A program made the translations under genes and the position numbers. Positions 43,807 through 53,063 of a stretch of DNA of 61,272 nucleotides are shown piece after piece. Source of the stretch: Clostridia bacterium (GTDB lineage: Bacteria; Bacillota; Clostridia; Oscillospirales; CAG-272); assembly GCA_017451915.1 (NCBI GenBank), contig JAFTNJ010000022.1:1-61272 (forward strand), read 5' to 3'. How positions within the stretch are numbered: position 1 is the first letter of the stretch; each line of letters starts with the position of its first letter. The notes beneath the pieces are model-generated. The model was given only the letters and a program-made list of their open reading frames with translations, made no database searches and had not been told where the DNA came from.

Positions 43807-43834
43807 AATGCCGGCAACCTTGATTGCCGGCATT
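43807..43834 (-). terminator. Terminator-like hairpin after the DUF1015 gene
   Basis: Arms AATGCCGGCAA and TTGCCGGCATT; on the minus strand the following bases are TTTTGTAT. It lies just past the DUF1015 stop. Confidence 0.75.
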
Positions 43835-43838
43835 GGGG

Positions 43839-45101
43839 TTATTTGATCTTTCTGCACTCCAGGTAATAGCGCTTGTCGGGGGCGTGGCCCATGGAGAAGG
43901 TTTTGCGGGGAAGGGCGCCGTCGTAGATCACGGTGCGGAACAGCTCATCCTTTCGCATCCCGTCAAAGAGGAAGCCCACGGTGTTGCCGTCGGTGATCAG
44001 GGAGCGCAGGGAGTCCTCGCCGTGGATGTAGTCCACCTCCACCTCGGGGTGGCTTTGGAGGTAATCGTCCAGGAATCGCTGGAGGGTTCCCACCGTCAGC
44101 TGTTGCGTGGGATGGGGAACCGTTACGTCGCCCTCCTCCACCGCGGTGATGTAGCGAAAGGTCTGGGCGGGGGCGGTGCCGTGAAGCTCCGAAAGGGAGG
44201 TCTTCAGGGACGTCAGCAGATCGGCGGGATCGCAGTGGAAGACCACGCGGTAGATCGGCTCAAACTGAAGAGCTGCGTCGTGAAGATTGACCACCTCTAC
44301 CAGAGCATAGCGGGCGGGGTGGGTTTTGGCGGGCTCCTCACCAATGGCGGCCTTGACCTCCTCGTAGGCGGCCTTGGCCGAGGCCAGGGAATGGTTTCCG
44401 TCGCCTACGGCAAAGAGAAGGGGGGCCAGGGCGGGATCGCCGTAGCACTCCTGCAGAGCCGAGGGGGTGATCAGGGATGCCAGTCCCTCCTTTACGTTGG
44501 CCTGCTGGCGGGGATTGAGGGCATAGGCGCGTACGTGTCCGCCGCCCAGCATCAGGTCAAAATCGTAGAGGGGCTCCTCGCCCTGACAGTCGGTGAGGGT
44601 GGGCTCGATGACCGTGTGATGAGGATCGTCGATGAGGAGCATGACATGGGGAAGCTCCAGGGGCGCGTTGCGCCGAACCGCCACCCGTGGGGGAATGCGC
44701 TCCAGCACGGTGCCCTCGGTGGCGCGAATCAGAGAGTCCGAGCCCTTGCGGTAATCGTACTGCTCCAGGTCCACCGCGCCGATGAGGCCAAGGCGGACGC
44801 AACCGTCGGATTGGGTGCGCTCCAGGGCGATCATGGCACCGGGATGGGATACCAAAAGGGTATCCAGAAGCGTTTGCATACTTTGGTTGATGCGGGGGAT
44901 CCGCTTCTCGGTCTCACTCAGATAGACCTCGGGCAGGATCATGGAGAGGGTCGAGGGGGCATCGCCAACCGTGGCGGCAACGGCCTCCCAGTAGGCGGGC
45001 TCGCTGGTGTATTGATCGCAGGCGACCACCGACCAACGGGTGCCGTCGATCTGATTAAAATTGGGCAGCAGGATCTCTGCGCTGTCAAATCCAATATTCA
45101 T
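43839..45101 (-). CDS. DUF1015 family protein
   Basis: This 420-residue protein matches DUF1015, a soluble family of unknown function widespread in anaerobes. Conserved stretches include WSVVACDQYTSEPAYW near residues 23-38, the central LLIDDPHHTVIEP near 150-162, and FAVGDGNHSLASAKAAYE near 232-249. The last stretch has a GDGNH motif that suggests a binding or catalytic site. AAGG precedes the start. It is 45 bases downstream of the PHP-domain gene on the same strand and is probably co-transcribed. Confidence 0.88.
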   Translation of the reverse strand: MNIGFDSAEILLPNFNQIDGTRWSVVACDQYTSEPAYWEAVAATVGDAPSTLSMILPEVYLSETEKRIPRINQSMQTLLDTLLVSHPGAMIALERTQSDGCVRLGLIGAVDLEQYDYRKGSDSLIRATEGTVLERIPPRVAVRRNAPLELPHVMLLIDDPHHTVIEPTLTDCQGEEPLYDFDLMLGGGHVRAYALNPRQQANVKEGLASLITPSALQECYGDPALAPLLFAVGDGNHSLASAKAAYEEVKAAIGEEPAKTHPARYALVEVVNLHDAALQFEPIYRVVFHCDPADLLTSLKTSLSELHGTAPAQTFRYITAVEEGDVTVPHPTQQLTVGTLQRFLDDYLQSHPEVEVDYIHGEDSLRSLITDGNTVGFLFDGMRKDELFRTVIYDGALPRKTFSMGHAPDKRYYLECRKIK

Positions 45102-45146
45102 AGGGGAAGATACCTTTCCTTGGAATGGTTCATTATTTTTTGGGAC

Positions 45147-46178
45147 TTATGCCAGGGGAGGCAGTTCGTCCAGGAAGTACGCCCGGGTGTTGGCGTGATA
45201 ACCGCGGGGATCGGTGACCGTGAGGCGGATGTAGATGGCATCGGCAGGAAGCACAAAGGAGGCCTCCTCCAGCAGCTCCCCGTTTTGGCTGTAGGCCGCG
45301 TAGGCGCGACGCTTGCCCGTGGTCAGGCAGATCTTTTGTGCGCCTGAGCAGGTGATGTGAAGCACGCCGTCCTCGATCCACAGATCGTGGATCTTGGGTC
45401 CCTCGGAGGCGTAGAAGTCTCCGTTCTGCAGAGCCTTGGTGACGGTGCGGTACTCCAGGCGGTCGGCCTTGATCATAACGAACCCGCCAAAGGAATCCCA
45501 GCGTCCCGAGGTTTCGGGATGTCGGTTGTGGTTATCGTCAGCGGAAACGCAATAAATGCGTTCTCCTGCGCGGAGCATATCGTCGTAGACTCGCTCGTTG
45601 TACTCGGGATAGCCCTCGGAAAAGGCGGAGAAGTTGCTGATCTCCATGGCGTCCATGCCGTGGTAGGCGGTGTAATCCCCAAAGTCCTCCAGGGACCAGG
45701 TGGGATGATTGTAGGTGACAAAGAAGCCGTTCTCCTTGCCCAGGGCGATCATTTCATTGATGCATTCGGGGGTGTAGGAGCGCACGTAGTCGGGCTTGCT
45801 CTCATCGTATTTCAGCTGGTCGCGGTAACTGGGGGCGTTCCCAAAAAGATATTTTTCCCGATGGTAAAAGGGCATGGTCAGCTGATCGGGCTCCAGAGCG
45901 ATATAGCAGAGGTGGCAGGTCTTGCGCACCTGGAGACCGCTTTCCTTGGGAACCATCACCTCGGCCTCAAAGCCGTTGAGGGGAAGAAACTGTTCGTCGG
46001 CCAGCTCGGGGTGGGCGATCAGTACGTCGTGATCGGTAAAGGCGACCACCGAGTAGCCGTGGGCGAGATACATCTCCTTGACCTCGGCCGGGGTTTTTGC
46101 GCCGTCCGACACGGTGGTGTGACAGTGGAGATTGGCTTTGTAATATTGACCGTTTTCGGGCAACAGATGGATTTTCAT
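45147..46178 (-). CDS. PHP-domain metal-dependent hydrolase-like protein
   Basis: This 343-residue protein has PHP-domain metal motifs: NLHCHTTVSDG near residues 16-26, YSVVAFTDHDVL near 42-53, TYNHPTW near 153-159 and SADDNH near 204-209. Members hydrolyse phosphoesters such as histidinol phosphate; the substrate here is unknown. The C-terminal 100 residues look beta-rich. The start at 46178 has GGGAG upstream. It begins a two-gene transcript with DUF1015 and diverges from the HAD gene. Confidence 0.88.
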   Translation of the reverse strand: MKIHLLPENGQYYKANLHCHTTVSDGAKTPAEVKEMYLAHGYSVVAFTDHDVLIAHPELADEQFLPLNGFEAEVMVPKESGLQVRKTCHLCYIALEPDQLTMPFYHREKYLFGNAPSYRDQLKYDESKPDYVRSYTPECINEMIALGKENGFFVTYNHPTWSLEDFGDYTAYHGMDAMEISNFSAFSEGYPEYNERVYDDMLRAGERIYCVSADDNHNRHPETSGRWDSFGGFVMIKADRLEYRTVTKALQNGDFYASEGPKIHDLWIEDGVLHITCSGAQKICLTTGKRRAYAAYSQNGELLEEASFVLPADAIYIRLTVTDPRGYHANTRAYFLDELPPLA

Positions 46179-46215
46179 GACGTTACTCCCGTTGCATTTT
46201 ATTTTTGTGCCTATT

Positions 46216-46244
46216 ATTTTAGCACGGAACGGGAAAAATGTCAA
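46216..46244 (-). promoter_or_regulatory. Promoter of the PHP-domain gene
   Basis: On the minus strand TTGACA (46244-46239) and TAAAAT (46221-46216) with a 17-base spacer. Confidence 0.85.
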
Positions 46245-46327
46245 TCCCAAAGGCGTACTTTTTCCGCCGTGCCGTTCCCGCTTTCGCGGATTGGGGATAA
46301 AAATATGAAAAAAAAGACAAAAAGTGA

Positions 46328-46356
46328 TTGTATTTCCAAGGGATTTGTGATAGAAT
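46328..46356 (+). promoter_or_regulatory. Promoter of the HAD gene
   Basis: TTGTAT at 46328-46333 and TAGAAT at 46351-46356 with a 17-base spacer, 35 bases before the start codon. The hexamers are imperfect. Confidence 0.55.
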
Positions 46357-46391
46357 AAAAACATCTACTTACTCGCTTTTGGGAGGGCGTT

Positions 46392-47060
46392 ATGCTTCGC
46401 GCGGTTTTATTTGATATGGACGGTACCGTTTTTGATACCGAACGGATTTATTGCTCTTGCCTTGCCGAGGTGGCGAAGGGAACTCCTTTGGCCGCGGAGA
46501 TGCAGGCGGTGTTGTTGGATATTTCGGGAAGAAACCGAGCCGACATCTACGCTTACCTTCACGGTCGGTACGGGGCCGATTTTCCCGCCCGGGAGATCTT
46601 TGAGGCGCGGGACGTCAAGGTAATGCAGGAGATCTACGCCCACGGCGTTCCCTTTAAGCCGGGATTCCCCGGGGTGTTTGCCACGTTGCGTGAGATGGGA
46701 TTGCTCGTGGCCATCGTCACCTCTACCCACCGTGCACGCATGGAGGAATACCTGCAAATGACCGGCATGGGAGCCGCCCTGGACTATATCAAAACCGGCG
46801 AGAGTGTGGAGCACAGTAAGCCGGCGCCCGATATCTTTTTGCAGGCCGCCGAGGCCATGGGATGCCTTCCCGAGGAGTGCGTGGTGGTGGAGGATTCCCG
46901 CAACGGCGTTCTGGCAGGGATCGCCGCAGGAATGCGGGTGGTCATGATCCCCGATCAACAGCCCTGCACCCCCGATCTGCGTTCTGCGCTCTGGCACTGT
47001 TTGCCCACGGTAGACACCCTGCCTGCGTGTATTGAAGAAGAAAATCAAAAATTAAGATAA
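46392..47060 (+). CDS. HAD-superfamily hydrolase, beta-phosphoglucomutase-like
   Basis: This 222-residue enzyme has HAD motif I FDMDGTVFDTE near residues 7-17 (nucleophile Asp8, acid Asp10). Motif II is IVTSTH near 110-115, motif III is SKPAPDIF near 137-144 and motif IV is CVVVEDSRNGVLAGIAAG near 158-175. The KPAPD and VVVEDS features place it in the beta-phosphoglucomutase/phosphatase subgroup. The substrate cannot be read. GGGAGGG precedes the start, and the TldD-type gene begins 16 bases after it. Confidence 0.92.
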   Translation: MLRAVLFDMDGTVFDTERIYCSCLAEVAKGTPLAAEMQAVLLDISGRNRADIYAYLHGRYGADFPAREIFEARDVKVMQEIYAHGVPFKPGFPGVFATLREMGLLVAIVTSTHRARMEEYLQMTGMGAALDYIKTGESVEHSKPAPDIFLQAAEAMGCLPEECVVVEDSRNGVLAGIAAGMRVVMIPDQQPCTPDLRSALWHCLPTVDTLPACIEEENQKLR

Positions 47061-47076
47061 ATTTCAGGAGGTTATT

Positions 47077-48456
47077 ATGATTTCAAGAGCATTAACGGAA
47101 TCGGTCCTGACCTGTGCCATGAGCACCGGAGCGGATTTCGTTGAACTTTACGGGGAGATCACCCGTAACAACGCCATTGCTATGGTGGACGGAAAGATCG
47201 ACCGCGTCAGCGACAATCTGGTGTCGGGCGTGGGCATTCGTGCCTTCCTGGGCACCCGCACGGTATTCGCGTCCACGTCGGATATGTCCCGCGAGGGTCT
47301 GCTCAAGTGCGCCGCCTCGGTTGCGGCTGCCATGGGTGAGCTGAAAAAGGACGTGAGCGTGGTTCTGAACGAGCGGATGTTCCCCAACATTCATCCCGCC
47401 AAGGTAATTCCCACCAGCGTGGATGCCAAGGTGAGAGCCGACCTGCTGCGCACGGCTTGCTTTGCCGCAAAGGAATACGACGAGGCCATTTCTCAGGTCT
47501 CGGGCTCCCTGGCAGGCGTTGACCATACCATTCTGGTGGCCAACACCGAGGGACTTTATACCACCGACCGTCACGTACGTACCCGCATTGCCGTTTCCTC
47601 GGTGGCCAGCAAGGACGGCGAGACCCAATCCGGCTCGGATGCTCCCGGCGCGGGCATGGGTCTGGAATTCTTTGATATCGTTGATCCCGCCGCCGTGGGA
47701 CGCGAGGCGTCCCGTCAGGCCATGGTGAACCTGCGCGCCAGCTACTGTCCCGCCGGCACCATGATGGTTGCCATTGAGAACGGCTTTGGCGGTGTCATCT
47801 TCCACGAGGCCTGCGGCCACTCCCTGGAGGCGACCTCGGTAGCCATTGGCGCGTCGCAGATGGCAGGCAAGCTGGGCCAGCAGATCGCCAATCCCAAGGT
47901 GACCGCCATTGACGACGGCACCATTCCCGGTGCCTGGGGCTCGGTCAACATCGACGACGAGGGTACGCCCACCCAGCGCAACGTGCTCATCGAGAACGGT
48001 ATTCTCAAGGGCTACCTCATCGACCGTCTCGGCTCCCGCCGTATGGGTATGCCCATGACGGGTAGCGGCCGCCGTCAGAGCTACACCTACGAGGCAACCT
48101 CCCGTATGACCAATACCTTTATTGCCAACGGCCCCGACAAAAACGAGGACATCATCGCTTCTATGGAGAACGGTCTGTACTGCCGCAAGATGGGCGGCGG
48201 CTCGGTCAACCCTTTGACCGGTGCCTTCAACTTCTCGGTTACCGAGGGATACCTGGTAAAGAACGGTAAGATCTGTGAGCCCGTCCGCGGTGCGTCCCTG
48301 ATCGGTACCGGCTCCGAGATCCTGCAGAACATCGATATGGTGGGCCAGAACCTGGAAAGAGCCCAGGGTATGTGCGGCTCTGCCAGCGGAAGCGTTCCCA
48401 CCGACGTGGGACAGCCCCTGATCCGCGTTTCCACTATTACCGTAGGAGGTCGTTGA
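47077..48456 (+). CDS. tldD: TldD/PmbA family metalloprotease, TldD-type
   Basis: This 459-residue protein is the catalytic subunit type of the TldD/TldE complex. The metalloprotease motif HEACGHSLE lies near residues 245-253. The conserved region RDGVRR-like is replaced by GTPTQRNVLIENGILKGYLID (about 292-312), and GGGSVNPLTGAFNFSVTEGYLVKNG near 375-400 is typical. In E. coli TldD/E trims peptide precursors such as microcin B17 and CcdA; the target here is unknown. AGGAGG precedes the start. The TldE-type gene follows one base after the stop. Confidence 0.94.
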   Translation: MISRALTESVLTCAMSTGADFVELYGEITRNNAIAMVDGKIDRVSDNLVSGVGIRAFLGTRTVFASTSDMSREGLLKCAASVAAAMGELKKDVSVVLNERMFPNIHPAKVIPTSVDAKVRADLLRTACFAAKEYDEAISQVSGSLAGVDHTILVANTEGLYTTDRHVRTRIAVSSVASKDGETQSGSDAPGAGMGLEFFDIVDPAAVGREASRQAMVNLRASYCPAGTMMVAIENGFGGVIFHEACGHSLEATSVAIGASQMAGKLGQQIANPKVTAIDDGTIPGAWGSVNIDDEGTPTQRNVLIENGILKGYLIDRLGSRRMGMPMTGSGRRQSYTYEATSRMTNTFIANGPDKNEDIIASMENGLYCRKMGGGSVNPLTGAFNFSVTEGYLVKNGKICEPVRGASLIGTGSEILQNIDMVGQNLERAQGMCGSASGSVPTDVGQPLIRVSTITVGGR

Positions 48457-48457
48457 G

Positions 48458-49798
48458 ATGAGATTTGAAGAAATGAAGCAGGCCCTGATCCGTGCCGCAG
48501 AGCAGGCAGGACTGAAGGAATATGAGATCTATTACCAGATGGACGAGAGCGTGAGTGCCGAGACCCTGAAGGACGAGATCAGCTCGTTCTCCTCCAGCGT
48601 GGGCGGCGGCGTGAACTTCCGTTGCATCGTGGACGGAAAGATGGGCTATGCCTCGGGCGAGCTGATGACCGAGGAGGCCATGGAGGAGCTGGTAAGCAAG
48701 GCCATCTCCAATGCCCGTTGCATCGATAACGATGACGAAGTGTTTATTTTCGCGGGCTCTCCCGCCTATGCTAAGCTGCCCGAGCGCAAGGTGGAGCTTA
48801 CGGACGCCAATACCGTGCGTGACCTGGCGCTGCAGCTGCAAAGAGATACCTACGCCCAGAGCGAAAAGGTAGGAGACGGTACCCAATCCGTGGCCCTTTC
48901 CTCGGTGGTAGAGATCGTGCTGTATAACTCCAACGGACTCTCCCTTTCCAACCGCGCGGGAATTAGCGCGGCCTACGCGGCTCCCGTTTGCCGTGACGGC
49001 GAGGAGGCCCAGGAGAACTTTGAGGTTGGCGTGGGTGCTACCTACGAGGAGCTCAAGGATCTTCCCGGCAAGGCCGTACAGGGCGCTCTGGATAAGTTTG
49101 GCGCTACCCTGGTGGATTCCGGAAAGTATGACGTGGTCTTTGACGGTTCCCAGTTCCGTTCCTTCCTTTCGGCCTTCTCCTCTGCGTTCTCGGCCAAGAG
49201 CGCCCAGCTGGGACTTTCCCGCCTGGCAGGGAAGGAGGGCGAGGTCATTGCGGCTCCCTGCGTGACCGTGGTGGACGATCCCATGCGTGAGGGCTCCCCC
49301 ATGCAGACCAACTTTGACGGCGAGGGTGTTGCCACCGCCAAGAAGAACGTTATCGAAAACGGCGTGCTCAAGACCTTGCTCTACGACCTGACCACCGCAA
49401 AGAAGGGTGGCGTGGAGTCTACGGGCAACGCGCAGAGAGGCTATTCCTCTCCCGTGGTCATCGCTCCCTACAACTTTGGAATTCAGGCAGGAAGTGACAG
49501 CCGCGAGGATCTGTTCGCCGCCATTGGAAACGGTATTTTCATTAACCAGTGCAAGGGCTTCCATGCGGGCGCCAACTCCGTGACCGGAGATTTCTCCATT
49601 GAGAGCGCGGGCTTTATGATCCGCGACGGTAAGCGCGCCGAGCCCATCAAGTCCTTTACCGTTGCCGGAAACTTCTTTGAGCTGCTGAAGCAGATCGACC
49701 GTCTGGGCAACGAAATCCATTGGGGCATTCCCGGTGGCTTTACCGTGTTCGGTTCTCCCGACGTGCTGGTTCGCAACGCCAGCATTGCAGGTAAATAA
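48458..49798 (+). CDS. tldE: TldD/PmbA family protein, TldE-type
   Basis: This 446-residue protein is the PmbA/TldE partner. It lacks the HExxxH motif seen in the neighbour, as non-catalytic TldE subunits do. Conserved stretches include NGVLKTLLYDLTTAKKGGVESTGNAQRG near 302-329 and GDFSIESAGFMIRDGKRAEPI near 380-400. The adjacent, almost overlapping TldD gene makes a heterodimer very likely. The transcript ends at the terminator at 49817. Confidence 0.93.
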   Translation: MRFEEMKQALIRAAEQAGLKEYEIYYQMDESVSAETLKDEISSFSSSVGGGVNFRCIVDGKMGYASGELMTEEAMEELVSKAISNARCIDNDDEVFIFAGSPAYAKLPERKVELTDANTVRDLALQLQRDTYAQSEKVGDGTQSVALSSVVEIVLYNSNGLSLSNRAGISAAYAAPVCRDGEEAQENFEVGVGATYEELKDLPGKAVQGALDKFGATLVDSGKYDVVFDGSQFRSFLSAFSSAFSAKSAQLGLSRLAGKEGEVIAAPCVTVVDDPMREGSPMQTNFDGEGVATAKKNVIENGVLKTLLYDLTTAKKGGVESTGNAQRGYSSPVVIAPYNFGIQAGSDSREDLFAAIGNGIFINQCKGFHAGANSVTGDFSIESAGFMIRDGKRAEPIKSFTVAGNFFELLKQIDRLGNEIHWGIPGGFTVFGSPDVLVRNASIAGK

Positions 49799-49816
49799 AA
49801 TAGCTCCAAACGTAAC

Positions 49817-49859
49817 GCGTGGAGAAGAAGCCATAATGACTTTTTCTCCACGCATTTTT
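49817..49859 (+). terminator. Intrinsic terminator of tldDE
   Basis: GCGTGGAGAA and TTCTCCACGC form a stem followed by ATTTTTA. It lies between tldE and the convergent XRE gene. Confidence 0.85.
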
Positions 49860-49866
49860 ATTGAGA

Positions 49867-50655
49867 TCAGGACAGTTGGGAAAGCAGGGGCAGGAGTTGC
49901 TCCCGCGGATCCGCATCGAGGGAGGAGATGGGATCTTGCGCAGACCGCCGCAGGGCACGTTCCAACCCTTGGGCATAGAATTTCAAATTTTGTTCCTGCA
50001 AACGGCGGTACTCCTCGGAGCGCGGATCCCACCCAATGGAGGGGGTGTATTTGGGAAAGTAGGTACAAAGGAGCACCTTCTTGGCATGATCGCGGGAGAG
50101 GGCTAGGTTCTTTTCGTAGTCGGGGGAATCAAAGGGCGTTTCACAATAGTAAATTGCCAGGAGATAATTTGCGTAGCTGCGCAGCTCGTCATCACGGGAG
50201 GTATCCAGAACATGGCTCGCGCACGAAACGATTCTTTCATTGACCGCGCGGTGTTGACGGTTGTTTTCCGCGGTGTCGTGCATCTGCTCCAGCAGGCGGA
50301 GGCGAAGCATCATTACCCGATCGTCGGAAAGCACGGGCTCCCCATCCCGCAAAAGGTCTTGATAGAGCTGCTCCAAGGAGGAAAAAGAGGCTCCCTCCGG
50401 GGCGGCGTATTGTTCGGTGAGGGTGCGGATCAGCACTTCCTTGGAGGATTCCTCCAGACCGCAAAGGCCGTCAAGGGAGGTGTCAAGAAGCTTGCAGAGG
50501 GTTACCAGCGTAACAATGTCGGGAAGGGTAGTGCCACTTTCGTATTTTGAGATCATCTGATGGGAGACGCACAGCCGATCGGCCAGCTGACTTTGGGTCA
50601 TTCCTTTTTCTCGGCGAAGCCGTTTGATGTTGGCTCCGATCTGATCACACAGCAT
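49867..50655 (-). CDS. XRE-family HTH regulator
   Basis: This 262-residue regulator has an N-terminal helix-turn-helix at about residues 5-60 (MTQSQLADRLCVSHQMISKYESG) and a helical, probably TPR-like C-terminal region of 190 residues. GGAGG sets the start at 50655. A promoter at 50683-50711 drives it. It is divergent from the rhamnosidase gene and may control that island, which is inference. Confidence 0.86.
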   Translation of the reverse strand: MLCDQIGANIKRLRREKGMTQSQLADRLCVSHQMISKYESGTTLPDIVTLVTLCKLLDTSLDGLCGLEESSKEVLIRTLTEQYAAPEGASFSSLEQLYQDLLRDGEPVLSDDRVMMLRLRLLEQMHDTAENNRQHRAVNERIVSCASHVLDTSRDDELRSYANYLLAIYYCETPFDSPDYEKNLALSRDHAKKVLLCTYFPKYTPSIGWDPRSEEYRRLQEQNLKFYAQGLERALRRSAQDPISSLDADPREQLLPLLSQLS

Positions 50656-50682
50656 AATCAGTACCTCCGCGTTTTTTCTTTT

Positions 50683-50711
50683 ATTATAGCAGGCGCGGAG
50701 CGGTTTGTCTA
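50683..50711 (-). promoter_or_regulatory. Promoter of the XRE gene
   Basis: On the minus strand TAGACA (50711-50706) and TATAAT (50688-50683) with a 17-base spacer. Confidence 0.8.
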
Positions 50712-50763
50712 TATCCTTGTAGGAAAGTTGCGGCAAAGGTTGGTTGCAATTTTCCTTTTTCGG

Positions 50764-50792
50764 TTGACTTTTTTGGGGAACTGTGATAAAAT
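50764..50792 (+). promoter_or_regulatory. Promoter of the carbohydrate island
   Basis: TTGACT at 50764-50769 and TAAAAT at 50787-50792 with a 17-base spacer, 45 bases before the GH78 start. Confidence 0.8.
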
Positions 50793-50836
50793 GAAACCAA
50801 CATTATTTTTGCCCTTGGAAAGGAGCTTGTCAGTAA

Positions 50837-53062
50837 ATGAATAAACGGTTTATTAAGGCCACGGAGGAGTGGTGCAGCTTCGATCATCACGTTCCAGCCC
50901 CCTATTTGCGAAAGTCCTTCACTCTGGATTTTGTTCCCGAAAAGGCCGAGATCTCGATCTGCGGTCTGGGCTTTTACGTTCTGTATATCAACGGTGTAAA
51001 CGTGACCAAGGGAATGCTGGCCCCCTACATCAGCAACGTGGACCATTATTGCTATTATGATACCTACGATATAAAAAAGCACCTGCGGCAGGGCGAAAAC
51101 GTCATTGGCATCTGGCTGGGCAACGGCTTTATGAATCCCTTTGGCGGTGCCGTATGGGATTTTGATCAGGTGGATTGGCTGGGCGCTCCCCGCGTGGCAC
51201 TGGAGTGTGTTATTACGGACGGGGAAAAGGAACTGTCCTTTGATGCCGATCAAAGCTTCCGTACCCATCCCTCCCCCGTGATCTTTGACGAATACCGCAT
51301 GGGTGAGTATTATGACGCTACCCGGGAGATCCCGGGCTGGAACCTCCCCGGCTTTGACGATTCTGCCTGGAACACCGCCCTTTCCGCCGAGATGCCTCGC
51401 GGTGAATTGAAGCAATGCACCGCCGAGCCCATCCTGATCCAACGGGAGATCAAGCCCGTGTCGGTTCAAAAATACGAGAACGGCTACCTCTATGATTTTG
51501 GTATCAACACGGCGGGACTCTGCCGTCTGCAGCTGAAGAACGCCAAGGCGGGACAGAAGATCACCATGCTTCACAGCGAGCGTCACAAGGATGGAAAATT
51601 TGATATTTCCAACGTTATTTTTTCCTCTCCCGCGCGTCTGGAAAAATATCCTTTTTACAAGACCTATCCCCAGAAGAATATCTACATCGCCAAGGGAGCG
51701 GAAGAGGAGACCTATCTGCCTCAGTTCGTCTATCACGGCTTCCGCTACGTGCTGGTGGAGGGCATTACCGAGGAACAGGCCACCGAGGATCTGCTCACCT
51801 ATTGCGTCATGCACTCGGATATCAAGCCCTTGGGCGGCTTCTCCTGCTCGGAGGAAAATCTGAACAAACTCTATCGCATGATGCAGAATTCGGTGCTTTC
51901 TAACTTCTATTACTTCCAGACCGACTGCCCTCACCGGGAAAAGAACGGCTGGACCGGCGACGCCTCCATGTCTTCCGATTACGTGGCGCTGATGTATGAC
52001 GTAACCAACAGCTGGCGGGAGTGGCTGGCCAATATCCGCAAGGCCATGAACGACGCGGGCGCACTTCCCGGCATCGTTCCCACGGGTACGTGGGGCTTTG
52101 ATTGGGGCAACGGCCCCGCGTGGGATAGCATCATCTTCAATCTGCCTTATCAGCTTTGGCGTCTGCGGGGCAACACCGATCTGATCCGCGAGAACGCCCA
52201 TTGCATGGTGCGTTATCTGGAATACGCCATGACCCGTCGGAGTGCGGACGGCACCATTGCCATCGGCCTTGGAGACTGGGTTCCCGTGGGCAAAAAGGCC
52301 TCCAGATACGACGCCCCCCTGGCCCTGACCGATACGGTTCAGGTCATGGATATTGCCGGCAAGGCACAGGAAATGCTTGACGCCATTGGATATACCAATC
52401 AGGCACTCTTTGCCGGCGCGGTCTGCGAGGATTTGAGAGAGACGATCCGCCGTGAGCTGATTGACTTTGATACCATGACCGTGGCGGGCGATTGCCAGAC
52501 CTCCCAGGTTCTGCCCATCTACTACGGTGTCTTTAACGAGGACGAGGAAGCGGCAGCCTTTGAAAAGCTCTTGGAGATCATCCACCGCGACGGCGACAGC
52601 TTCACCAGCGGATTCCAAGGAATGCACACCCTGTTCCACGTCCTTTCCGCCTTTGGCGAGAGCGAATTGGCGTATCATATGATCACTAAGCACGAGTATC
52701 CCTCCTACGTGCACCTTTTGGATCTGGGCTTTACCTCCATGCCCGAGGAATTCCAGCCCGACGGCGCGGAGTGCGGCTCCCATAACCATCACTTCCTGGG
52801 AGACGTTAACCGTTGGTTCACCTGCTGCCTTGCGGGCCTGAACATTGTTGATCCCACCCATGTTCGCGTCGCACCCCATTTTGTTCAGACGTTGAACTAC
52901 GCCGAGGCCTACTACGATCTGCCCGCAGGTCGCGCGGCGGTCAAGTGGGAACGGGGAGACGATGCCATCCTGCTGACCGTAGAGGTTCCCGCAGGCGTGG
53001 AATGCACCGTGGATCTGCCCGAGGACGCGCCTGCGGTGAAGATCCTTCAAAAGAGAGGGTAA
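50837..53062 (+). CDS. GH78-family alpha-L-rhamnosidase-like enzyme
   Basis: This 741-residue protein has N-terminal beta domains (residues about 10-330, including FGINTAGLCRLQL) and an (alpha/alpha)6 barrel catalytic domain (about 335-660). The catalytic-region signature is TDCPHREKNGWTGDASM near 363-379, where Glu/Asp residues act as acid. SMPEEFQPDGAECGSHNHHFLGDVNRWF near 635-662 is also typical of family 78. A C-terminal beta domain follows. It has no signal peptide, so it likely acts in the cytoplasm on rhamnose-containing glycosides. It begins a four-part carbohydrate cluster and is followed by GH127-like two bases later. Confidence 0.92.
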   Translation: MNKRFIKATEEWCSFDHHVPAPYLRKSFTLDFVPEKAEISICGLGFYVLYINGVNVTKGMLAPYISNVDHYCYYDTYDIKKHLRQGENVIGIWLGNGFMNPFGGAVWDFDQVDWLGAPRVALECVITDGEKELSFDADQSFRTHPSPVIFDEYRMGEYYDATREIPGWNLPGFDDSAWNTALSAEMPRGELKQCTAEPILIQREIKPVSVQKYENGYLYDFGINTAGLCRLQLKNAKAGQKITMLHSERHKDGKFDISNVIFSSPARLEKYPFYKTYPQKNIYIAKGAEEETYLPQFVYHGFRYVLVEGITEEQATEDLLTYCVMHSDIKPLGGFSCSEENLNKLYRMMQNSVLSNFYYFQTDCPHREKNGWTGDASMSSDYVALMYDVTNSWREWLANIRKAMNDAGALPGIVPTGTWGFDWGNGPAWDSIIFNLPYQLWRLRGNTDLIRENAHCMVRYLEYAMTRRSADGTIAIGLGDWVPVGKKASRYDAPLALTDTVQVMDIAGKAQEMLDAIGYTNQALFAGAVCEDLRETIRRELIDFDTMTVAGDCQTSQVLPIYYGVFNEDEEAAAFEKLLEIIHRDGDSFTSGFQGMHTLFHVLSAFGESELAYHMITKHEYPSYVHLLDLGFTSMPEEFQPDGAECGSHNHHFLGDVNRWFTCCLAGLNIVDPTHVRVAPHFVQTLNYAEAYYDLPAGRAAVKWERGDDAILLTVEVPAGVECTVDLPEDAPAVKILQKRG

Positions 53063-53063
53063 C